DNA of 8,150 nucleotides from Chloroflexota bacterium (GTDB lineage Bacteria; Chloroflexota; FW602-bin22; JACPRP01). This document shows positions 1 through 5,172 of this stretch, one piece after another; positions within the stretch are counted from its first letter, which is position 1; every line of letters begins with the position of its first letter. The notes under the pieces are model-generated. The model had not been told where the DNA came from and searched no databases. It worked only from the letters and a program-made list of their open reading frames with translations. Position numbers and translations under genes: made by a program. Location of the stretch: positions 1 through 8,150 of the forward strand of contig JACQUC010000163.1 of the NCBI GenBank assembly GCA_016210495.1, read 5' to 3'.

Positions 1-175
1 ACCTCGTAGCCCCATCGGCGGCGCGGCACGCCGCTCACCCATTACCCGCCGCGCACATCATCCCGGCGCCAAGCACTTCTGCTCATCCTGCAAATCCTGT
101 CAGGAACCGACCTGAGTTACAGATTCATTTCAACTCTTTGGCTGGTCGCTATCACTACGTTCATGTGTGCCAAAC

Positions 176-224
176 ACACGCCCCCTGGGGCAATATGCCT
201 ACTCAGCCTTTCGGGCGTGTTTTT
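176..224 (+). terminator. Possible intrinsic terminator, plus strand
   Basis: ACACGCCC (176-183) pairs with GGGCGTGT (213-220), and a run of T follows directly (217-224 reads GTGTTTTT). The loop of about 29 nt contains a small GC-rich inverted repeat, GCCCC/GGGGC, at 180-191. The form fits a rho-independent terminator for a transcript entering from the left, but no plus-strand gene is visible upstream, so the role is inferred from shape alone. Confidence 0.4.
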
Positions 225-273
225 AGGGCCTACAGAAAACAAAAAAAGGCTGGCCTTCTTGGGCATTGCGGCT

Positions 274-310
274 GTTGAGGCCGGGCCTGTGTCATAGGCC
301 CGGCCTCAAC
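274..310 (-). terminator. Strong 15-bp hairpin after nrdG-like gene
   Basis: Bases 274-288 and 296-310 form a perfect 15-bp inverted repeat (GTTGAGGCCGGGCCT and its complement) around a 7-nt loop. It starts 16 bases past the minus-strand nrdG-like stop, where a terminator would lie. On the minus strand a T-rich run (complement of 236-247) follows only after about 26 bases, so it is not a textbook U-tract terminator; it could also be an mRNA 3' stabilising stem or a dispersed palindrome. Confidence 0.55.
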
Positions 311-326
311 CAACCTTGATCGTCAG

Positions 327-1037
327 TCAGTCCACGTGCAGGAGGCGTAATTCTCCGACCGTTCTGGTGGCCCTCAAATCGATGACCCGCTGGTTCGAAG
401 AACCACGATAGGCAATGCCTTTTCCACTCAACGCCGCTACGTATGGCCCATCGACGAGCATGTCGGCTAGGCCCAGAACGCGCTTCACACTGGAGTCCAT
501 GGAATGAGCAAGGTGCTCGCACGTGTAGCCAGTGTAAACCACCACATGACTTCCTGCGGCCTTCAGGCGAGATAATACTTCGGCGCAAGCCTCGGCTTGG
601 GCCAGCGGCTCGCCTCCGGAGATGGTCACGCCGTCCCGTGGGAGATCAGGACGCAGAAGTTCCACAAGCACCGCTTCCACAGTCATGAGTGCCCCTTTGA
701 GAAAGTCGTGGGCATAGCTATTCCGGCAGTCGGTACTACACTGCAGATGACACCCTTGCATGAAGACCACGCTTCTCAAGCCAGGCCCATCCACCATCGA
801 CTGGTGAACAAAGCCAGCGACATGCACGAGCCCCGGCGTTTCAGATGCCGCGATCTCGCCTTGGTGTGTCACCGGCGGCGGGCACTCTCCGCAGTCCAGG
901 TCCACGCCTCCGCCAAGGTGAGCGGCCAGGGTAGTGAGGAGGGCTGGATTGGCCCCCCTGACTACCAATTGCCCCGAGAGGGGGTTGATCGAGATCTCTG
1001 TTTCACTCACCGCTTGACCCTGTGTAACTTTACCCAT
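327..1037 (-). CDS. nrdG: NrdG-like radical SAM activase
   Basis: Proteins of this family are cytoplasmic iron-sulfur enzymes that use S-adenosylmethionine to place the glycyl radical on the anaerobic class III ribonucleotide reductase NrdD. Seen here in order: VDGPGLRSVVF (82-92), the cysteine cluster C96/C100/C104, SGGEP (140-144), YTGY (168-171), LVDGPYV (194-200) and RGSSNQRVIDL (211-221); the last three closely match E. coli NrdG. Two oddities stand out. The cysteine spacing is CX3CX3C, not the usual CX3CX2C. There is also an extra N-terminal region of about 75 residues containing CGEC (49-52); E. coli NrdG is about 154 residues. The start is uncertain: the ATG at 1037 lies inside the Tn7-like end, so the first five or six codons may be transposon DNA, and GTG at 1010 (VSETEIS) is an alternative. 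Neither has a clear ribosome binding site. No nrdD is visible. Another glycyl-radical activase is possible. Confidence 0.8.
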   Translation of the reverse strand: MGKVTQGQAVSETEISINPLSGQLVVRGANPALLTTLAAHLGGGVDLDCGECPPPVTHQGEIAASETPGLVHVAGFVHQSMVDGPGLRSVVFMQGCHLQCSTDCRNSYAHDFLKGALMTVEAVLVELLRPDLPRDGVTISGGEPLAQAEACAEVLSRLKAAGSHVVVYTGYTCEHLAHSMDSSVKRVLGLADMLVDGPYVAALSGKGIAYRGSSNQRVIDLRATRTVGELRLLHVD

Positions 1038-1175
1038 ACCTTTGCCGCATTGGAACCATAGTTTTGCCGCTGCGGGCCCGAAAAGGGCCGTTTCTCGGCT
1101 TCGATGAGGGCCTTCGGTTCAGGCAGTGGAACCATTGCCTTGCCGAAAGTTGCGATTGGAACCATAGTCTTGCCA
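1021..1175. repeat. Four TnsB-site-like repeats at transposon end
   Basis: The consensus is TGGAACCATAGTTTTGCCG. Copies are at 1029-1047 (the most divergent, 14 of 19 matches to copy 2), 1051-1069, 1127-1145 and 1157-1175, all in the same orientation. Start-to-start spacings are 22, 76 and 30 bp. Tn7 and its relatives have several 22-bp TnsB binding sites in each end, and these copies lie between the putative tip and tnsA as expected. Binding by TnsB is inferred. The minus-strand reading gives repeated words such as YGKTMVP, which comes from the repeats and is not a gene. Confidence 0.65.
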
Positions 1176-1240
1176 TAAGTTCTCGCCTCCACAGATGCTT
1201 GTGTTACCATGAAAGTATTGAGTTAGCCTATTCCTTGTTT

Positions 1241-1245
1241 GGAGG
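1241..1245 (+). promoter_or_regulatory. Ribosome binding site of tnsA-like gene
   Basis: GGAGG lies six bases before ATG 1252 and supports that start. No clear -35/-10 pair could be assigned between the last end repeat (1175) and this site; the promoter probably lies within the repeat region, which would let TnsB autoregulate as in Tn7. Confidence 0.6.
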
Positions 1246-1251
1246 AATGCG

Positions 1252-1824
1252 ATGCTCAGTAGACAGGAACTCACCAACCTTTGTCAGCGCCTGGGTCTGT
1301 CGGAACAGGCCAGGTCGACTATCGAATCTATCCGTTCATCACCTCCTGCCCGTCGGGTGCGCGGCGCAGCCGGCAATGTCAGCGTTCGCTACCCCAGTCG
1401 GAAGATGGGCGTAACGATCCAGGCCGAGAGCCACCGCAACGAACTGGCAGGCGTCTACGAGAAGGAGCACGATCCGGAGACTCTGGAGTACTTCGACCAG
1501 CCACCCCCGATCAAGCTGGTCTACCAGGCAAAGAACGGCCAGCAAGTCGGTGTCCTGCACACCCCGGACTACTTCGTGATCCGCACCGACTCAATCGGCT
1601 GGGAAGAATGGAAGACCGAGGAGGAGTTACACCGGCTGCTGGTGAAGATGCCGAACCGCTACGTCCGAGGCGAGGATGGCCGCTGGTGTTGTCCGCCAGG
1701 CGAACGGTACGCGGAGCAGTTCGGCTTTTTCTATCGGGTGCGCTCCTCGGACGAGATTGACTGGGTCCTCCAGCGCAACCTGCTCTTCCTCGAGTTATGT
1801 TGCGTGATTGGTTATGTGGAGTAG
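1252..1824 (+). CDS. tnsA: TnsA-like endonuclease, 3' end cut off by RIT
   Basis: TnsA is the restriction-enzyme-like subunit of Tn7-type heteromeric transposases. It cuts the 5' strands at the transposon ends while TnsB cuts and joins the 3' strands. The frame shows the family's signatures: SRKMG (49-53), E59 in QAES, EHDP then LEYFDQPP (72-85), HTPDYF with D106 (103-108), GWEEWKTEEEL with E119 and K121 (116-126), MPNRY (133-137), and QRNLLFLE (174-181). E59, D106 and E-x-K are the likely nuclease residues. Homology ends at about codon 181, where the outer RIT inverted repeat starts (1794); the last nine residues and the TAG come from the RIT end. Tn7 TnsA is 273 residues, so the C-terminal part, which in Tn7 contacts TnsC, is missing. 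The nuclease core is kept, but normal Tn7-type transposition is probably lost. The lost 3' part should lie past the outer RIT's other end. Confidence 0.85.
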   Translation: MLSRQELTNLCQRLGLSEQARSTIESIRSSPPARRVRGAAGNVSVRYPSRKMGVTIQAESHRNELAGVYEKEHDPETLEYFDQPPPIKLVYQAKNGQQVGVLHTPDYFVIRTDSIGWEEWKTEEELHRLLVKMPNRYVRGEDGRWCCPPGERYAEQFGFFYRVRSSDEIDWVLQRNLLFLELCCVIGYVE

Positions 1825-1879
1825 GTGGTCCGCGACACGACTGCCTGGCTTGGAACGATGCTGGGTGACTCCACATAAC
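1794..1879. repeat. Left terminal repeat of outer RIT
   Basis: Two direct copies of a ten-base motif, GTTATGTTGC (1794-1803) and GTTATGTGGA (1811-1820), start 17 bp apart. The second, extended to 12 bases (1811-1822), is exactly inverted at 1868-1879 (ACTCCACATAAC). The inner RIT ends have the same arrangement: two direct motifs at 17-bp spacing and an inverted copy next to the ritC stop. The matching right copy is off the window. These are probably recombinase binding sites. The 1811-1879 hairpin lies between the convergent tnsA and ritC ends and may also affect termination. Confidence 0.75.
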
Positions 1880-1883
1880 TGGA

Positions 1884-2915
1884 TTACAGCCTACGCAACC
1901 AGTCTTCGATGTCTACGCCGTCCGGTGAAATATCCTGGGTACGCGGTGGCGCCAGCGTATCCGGGAAGACTTGTGTGAGTGCCTGACGCTTGAGATCGAT
2001 GTCGGCCCGGGCATAGCGCATTGTGGTGTTCAGAGTCGCATGGCCGAGCCACTGACTGATGGTCGCGAAGTCCACTCCAGCCTTCAGCAGATGAATGGCG
2101 GTCGTGTGGCGCAGGGAGTGGGGGTGCAAACGCTTGCCTTGGATGGTTGATACGGTGACGCAGCTTGACGCCAAGTACTTGCGTAGGAGATAGCGCACGC
2201 CGAACCGGGTCAGAGGTGTGCCTTGGCGATTGGTGAACAAGGGCGTATCTGCCTGTTCAGGACCGGTGATGCGCTGCCCCTCGATCAGTTGCTGTAGCAA
2301 CTGGGCCGTTCCGGGCCAGATTGGACAGAACCTCACCTTTCGTCCTTTGCCACACAGCCGGACTTGGCACGGTGGATCGAGGCGCAGGTCTCGAACGCGC
2401 AGGTTGAGGATCTCCTGGACGCGGGCGCCGGTGTTGAACATGAGGGCGACCAGCGTGTAATCGCGCCGGCCCAAGGGAGAGGAGCGATCAATGCTGTTCA
2501 AGAGCGCCTGCACCTCGCTGCTCTCAAGGTACTCAATGGGAGCCTCCTTGGCCCCGCGTTTGAACGGGATGCCGAGGATGCGCTGTAGCATTCCCAAGTG
2601 CTCAGGCCGCTCGGCAGCAAGGAAGCGTGCGAAAGTATGGATCGCAGCCAAGCGCGCGTTGCGAGTGGCGATCCCGTTGTGACGCTCGGTCTCCAGGAAC
2701 TGCAAAAAGCGGATAACCCGCTCGGTACTGAGGTCTGGAACATCCAGCACCTCAATAGGGCGGTGGGCATTCTGGGCAACGAACCGCAGCAACAGAACCA
2801 GGGCATCCCGATAGCTACGGAGCGTATGCGGACTCATACCGCGCAGCGAGGGGAGGTACTCCTGGAAGAAGCGGACCACACCCTGACCAAGTTGGGTTGG
2901 CTGGTGCGTCTTCAT
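1884..2915 (-). CDS. ritC: Outer RIT tyrosine recombinase C
   Basis: This is a 343-residue XerC/D-type tyrosine recombinase, the third gene of the outer RIT. It has an N-terminal core-binding (SAM-like) domain at about 10-105 (SPHTLRSYRDAL, TRNARLAAIHTFARF) and a catalytic domain at about 125-315. Visible active-site residues are R165 (TGARVQEIL), K190 (GKGRKVR), H266 and R269 (HPHSLRH), H292 (LGH) and nucleophile Y301, nine residues after H292 as in XerD. The set is complete, so the enzyme may be active. I chose ATG 2915 over an in-frame start at 2993 because it overlaps the ritB stop as ATGA and has GGGAGG six bases upstream. Translation was probably coupled to ritB; the inner insertion breaks that coupling, so ritC may now depend on its own ribosome binding site and on read-through transcription. 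The stop is 5 bases from the terminal repeat. Confidence 0.93.
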   Translation of the reverse strand: MKTHQPTQLGQGVVRFFQEYLPSLRGMSPHTLRSYRDALVLLLRFVAQNAHRPIEVLDVPDLSTERVIRFLQFLETERHNGIATRNARLAAIHTFARFLAAERPEHLGMLQRILGIPFKRGAKEAPIEYLESSEVQALLNSIDRSSPLGRRDYTLVALMFNTGARVQEILNLRVRDLRLDPPCQVRLCGKGRKVRFCPIWPGTAQLLQQLIEGQRITGPEQADTPLFTNRQGTPLTRFGVRYLLRKYLASSCVTVSTIQGKRLHPHSLRHTTAIHLLKAGVDFATISQWLGHATLNTTMRYARADIDLKRQALTQVFPDTLAPPRTQDISPDGVDIEDWLRRL

Positions 2916-2921
2916 GGCCGA

Positions 2922-2927
2922 CCTCCC
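2922..2927 (-). promoter_or_regulatory. RBS deciding outer ritC start
   Basis: GGGAGG on the minus strand, six bases before ATG 2915, inside the last codons of outer ritB. It supports the short start and the ATGA overlap. Confidence 0.65.
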
Positions 2928-3115
2928 TGGAGCAGATATCCGAAGCGGCGCTCGAAGCGCTCGCTGGCCAGGGCGGCCAACGATGGGACCCAACGCAGAT
3001 AGTAGGCCGTTGACACGATGGAAGCGTGGCCCATGTACAGAGCCAGATGGGGCAGGCGTGACTGGACATCCACCCCCTCGCGGTACCAGCGGATCAGCGC
3101 TTGGAGGGCGAAGCT

Positions 3116-3118
3116 ATG
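3116..3118. other. Shared ATG core, left copy
   Basis: The left host sequence ends AAGCTATG and the right host sequence begins ATGGCGTAGG (ATG at 6529-6531). One ATG (CAT, the His codon after DLR of outer ritB) is thus present at both borders, either as a three-base target duplication or as the identity segment where crossover took place. The second reading fits better: ATG also sits at the matching place of the rebuilt circle junction. Confidence 0.7.
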
Positions 3119-3147
3119 ACGATTATGTTGATATCGGCATAATCGTC
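3118..3147. repeat. 30-bp palindrome at left inner-RIT border
   Basis: GACGATTATG (3118-3127) and CATAATCGTC (3138-3147) are perfect inverted arms around TTGATATCGG, itself centred on the palindrome GATATC. The palindrome sits between host DNA and the left inverted repeat; the right end has no copy. Its arms carry the same ATTATG motif as the terminal repeats. I read it as the spacer between the two element ends in the circular form, left wholly on one side by the position of the crossover. It has no T-run and is not terminator-like. Confidence 0.8.
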
Positions 3148-3222
3148 ATTATGCCGACTCCCCGATTATGCCGAATCGTGGGTTATCCCCGTTCCATTGC
3201 AGCGGTTAGTATCGGCATAATC
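3148..3222. repeat. Inner RIT left inverted repeat (75 bp)
   Basis: It matches the complement of 6530-6455 across its length except for one substitution and one single-base gap at about 3176-3181. Internal order: ATTATGCCGA (3148-3157), seven bases, ATTATGCCGA again (3165-3174), about 37 bases, then TCGGCATAATC (3212-3222), an inverted copy that overlaps the ritC stop codon. Probable recombinase binding sites. Confidence 0.92.
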
Positions 3223-4216
3223 AGAGGCTTTCCAAGAAGACCAACAGCTTGTCGTCTGCCCGGTATCGCTGTGGCTTGATCCCAAGCGGCGAAGTGTGGG
3301 CAAGGGCCTGCTCTTTGAGTCGCATGTCAGCGTGGAGATACACCTGGGTGGTCTCCACCGATTCATGTCCCAGCCAGAGTGCTATCACAGACCGGTCGAC
3401 GCCGTTTTGCAGAAGCTCCATCGCCGTTGTGTGACGCAGGACATGCGGAGTGACTTTCTTGCGCTTCAGTGATGGGCAGCGCTTCTGCGCCATTGATGCG
3501 TACTTGGCCACGAGCTGGCCAACGGCGTCCTGGCTGAGAGAATCCCCACGAATACTGGGGAATAGCGGGTCGCCGGGGCTCCCATGACGTTCGCGAAGCC
3601 ACGGCTCCAACAAGGCCGCGGCATCCTTACGCAGCGGTGTACAGCGCTCCTTTCGGCCCTTTCCCCTTGAGCGCAAGTGGGCTCCGGTTCCTAGCATCGC
3701 ATCCTGGCACCGCAGCCCCACCAATTCAGAGACCCTGAGACCAGTTTGGACTGCTACCGTCAACAGCAGACGGTCTCTACGCCCAATCCACGTGGCTGGG
3801 TCTGGGGCGGAGAGCAGGGCTTCGACCTCGGCCAGGTCAAGAAAGTCGATGCCGTTTCGCTCGTTGCGCTTGGTGGGGATTGCCAAGATGCGCTGGCAGT
3901 GTAAAGCATGAGCCGGTTCGGCCAAAGCGACGTACTGGAAGAAAGAGTGAATCGCAGCTAAACGGGCGTTGCGAGTCCGAGGGCTATTGCCCCGTTTCTT
4001 CTCCAGATGCTCCAGGAACTCCCCGATGAGGGGCGCGTCAAGGTCCTCGATCCTAAGGTCCGAGGGTCGTTTCCTGAGCCGTTGCGTGGCGAACTGCAGC
4101 ATAAGGCGAAACGAGTCACGATATCCCGCGATGGTATGGGGGCTCACAGACCGTTGCCGAAGCAGACGGTCCCTGAAGAACGACTGCAGTAGGGCTGGAA
4201 AGGTGGCTGAAATCAC
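3221..4216 (-). CDS. ritC: Inner RIT tyrosine recombinase C
   Basis: This is a 331-residue XerC/D-like tyrosine recombinase, the last gene of the intact trio. Its N-terminal core-binding domain spans about 8-105 (SPHTIAGYRDSFRLML, TRNARLAAIHSFFQY), and its catalytic domain about 125-305. Active-site residues seen: R161 (TGLRVSELVGL), K186 (GKGRKER), H258 and R261 (TPHVLRH), H284 (WLGHE), Y293 (QVYLH). It is the closest relative in the window of outer RitC, with the same domain order and a similar LESL-type tail (outer: LRRL). The start is GTG 4216: it overlaps the ritB stop as GTGA and has AAGGAGG seven bases upstream. Its TGA (3223-3221) lies within the left inverted repeat, so the coding sequence fills the element to its end. 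Together with RitA and RitB it probably forms the recombination complex; what each subunit does is not known to me. Confidence 0.93.
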   Translation of the reverse strand: MISATFPALLQSFFRDRLLRQRSVSPHTIAGYRDSFRLMLQFATQRLRKRPSDLRIEDLDAPLIGEFLEHLEKKRGNSPRTRNARLAAIHSFFQYVALAEPAHALHCQRILAIPTKRNERNGIDFLDLAEVEALLSAPDPATWIGRRDRLLLTVAVQTGLRVSELVGLRCQDAMLGTGAHLRSRGKGRKERCTPLRKDAAALLEPWLRERHGSPGDPLFPSIRGDSLSQDAVGQLVAKYASMAQKRCPSLKRKKVTPHVLRHTTAMELLQNGVDRSVIALWLGHESVETTQVYLHADMRLKEQALAHTSPLGIKPQRYRADDKLLVFLESL

Positions 4217-5172
4217 GACGTGACCTCCTTTTCCTTATCGCATCGCCCTTGCTCCAGCCGCTCAGTAGCCAGCTGGAGCAGTTCGGGCACGGCTTCCAAG
4301 TACCAGTACGTGTCGTTGAGATGTACATGTCCGAGGTATGTGGCCAGCTTGGGAATCTCGCGCTCCACGTCGAGCCCACTTCGGTACCACCGGATCAGCG
4401 TCCCAGCCGCGAATCGGTGCCGCAAGTCGTGGATCCGAGGTCCCGGTCCACGCCCTCTACCCTTGACGGGGGTACGCAGGCCCACTTGTTGCGAGAGCTT
4501 TGCGAAGGTGTACTGGGCGGCCCATTCCGTGATGGGTGTGGCTCGTTCGGAGATGAAGAAAGCGCGGCTGCTACGCCTCGGGAAAATCCGGTCTCTTACT
4601 TTTGTATAGGCAGCCAAGGCAGCACAGGTGGACTGGTGTACGGGCACGATGCGCGACTTGGCGAACTTGGTGACTCGGATGCGGAGAACACCATCCTGGA
4701 TGTTGACATCCTCCTCCTGTAGCCTCAAGGCCTCATTGACCCGCATTCCTGTCACCACGAGCAGCGCGAACAGAGTGGAGTAGGTCACTGCCCGCAGCCC
4801 TTTGGGAGAGGGAATCTGTCCGGCCGCTCGTAGCAGCATTTCGATCTCCTTGTCGCTATAGATGTACGGTGGCCTGCGTCGATAGCGGTGGCCAAGGAGC
4901 CCCGGAGGGGGAATCTCAGTTCGAGGATCCGTAGCGCTGCACCAAGAAGCGAAGCGGCGTACCACGCCAAGCCGTAGGCCCCAGGTCGCAGGTTGGGCCC
5001 GAACGGGTTGTGTGGCCCAGCGAAGAGCGAGTTCGGTGGCGATGTGAGTTGCCCTCTCACGTTCCATGAAAGTGACGAAGTCGTGCAGATAGTTGCCCGT
5101 CAGGCGAAGCTTGAAGCCCAGACTCCGGCGAAGGGCGAGGTACTGCTGGACTGCTTGGCGGAGATCACTCAT
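4213..5172 (-). CDS. ritB: Inner RIT tyrosine recombinase B
   Basis: This is a 319-residue tyrosine recombinase, the middle gene of the trio. The N-terminal part (1-100) starts LRQAVQQYLALRRSLGF, typical of this subgroup, and the catalytic domain runs from about 105 to 300. Residues seen: R144 (TGMRVNEAL), K169 or K172 (TKFAKSR), H248 and R251 (RIHDLRH), H282 (YLGHV), Y291 (YWYLE). The IRWYRSGLDVE segment (260-270) is shared with the outer B protein and helps place the split outer gene as its orthologue. ATG 5172 overlaps the ritA stop as ATGA and follows a GGGGGTG stretch; the stop overlaps ritC by four bases. One transcript from ritA is therefore likely. The full catalytic set suggests an active enzyme. 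Confidence 0.93.
   Translation of the reverse strand: MSDLRQAVQQYLALRRSLGFKLRLTGNYLHDFVTFMERERATHIATELALRWATQPVRAQPATWGLRLGVVRRFASWCSATDPRTEIPPPGLLGHRYRRRPPYIYSDKEIEMLLRAAGQIPSPKGLRAVTYSTLFALLVVTGMRVNEALRLQEEDVNIQDGVLRIRVTKFAKSRIVPVHQSTCAALAAYTKVRDRIFPRRSSRAFFISERATPITEWAAQYTFAKLSQQVGLRTPVKGRGRGPGPRIHDLRHRFAAGTLIRWYRSGLDVEREIPKLATYLGHVHLNDTYWYLEAVPELLQLATERLEQGRCDKEKEVTS
4224..4230 (-). promoter_or_regulatory. RBS supporting GTG start of inner ritC
   Basis: AAGGAGG on the minus strand, seven bases before GTG 4216 and inside the last codons of ritB. It supports a GTG start with translational coupling. Confidence 0.7.

Larger units (their letters stand above)
1..326. other. Gene-free flank with two hairpins
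   Basis: I see no convincing coding sequence here in any frame. The left 120 bases are GC-rich and hold the phrase CATCCTGCAAATCCTGTC (85-102), which resembles short dispersed repeats of some bacterial genomes; I cannot confirm that without the genome. The rest holds two hairpins, described separately, and an A-rich run at 236-247. The stretch looks like the 3' flank of the minus-strand nrdG-like gene. Confidence 0.5.
2912..3118 (-). pseudogene. ritB: Outer RIT recombinase B, 3' fragment
   Basis: Reading the minus strand from CAT at 3118-3116 gives H then SFALQALIRWYREGVDV, continuing to YMGH and YYL and ending in LLQGGRP and TGA (2914-2912). It aligns with the inner RitB C-terminus (HRFAAGTLIRWYRSGLDVE, then YLGH and YWYL). 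This is the 67-residue tail of the outer B gene, cut off by the inner element; the rest is at 7305-6529. It holds the second catalytic His (LYMGH) and the nucleophile Tyr nine residues later, which would be Y298 of the rebuilt 326-residue protein. An in-frame TGA lies at 3148-3146 and no start codon follows it, so the fragment is probably not translated. It overlaps the ritC start by four bases. Confidence 0.9.

Noticed and set aside
443..1061. Plus-strand open frames opposite the nrdG-like gene
   Set aside because: They show no family motifs and overlap a minus-strand gene with clear radical SAM motifs.
1071..1095. Terminator between end repeats 2 and 3
   Set aside because: A GGCCC/GGGCC stem of five pairs is present, but no T-run follows and the stem is short, so I do not list it.
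1007..1210. Small minus-strand protein with repeated YGKTMVP-like words
   Set aside because: The repeated words are translations of the TnsB-site-like DNA repeats at 1029-1175, and the frame overlaps the nrdG-like start.
2916..2993. Longer start for outer ritC at 2993 adding 26 residues
   Set aside because: It would overlap the ritB tail by about 80 bases. The ATG at 2915 has an RBS, an ATGA overlap with ritB, and matches the layout of the inner trio.
2815..3069. Minus-strand open frame covering the ritB/ritC junction
   Set aside because: It is out of frame with both genes there; the real ritB tail is in another frame, shown by its alignment with inner RitB.
3118..3222. CRISPR-like or integron attC array from the repeated ATTATGCCGA motif
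   Set aside because: Copies are too few and in mixed orientation, with no unique spacers of even length. The whole block recurs inverted at 6455-6530 as a terminal repeat.
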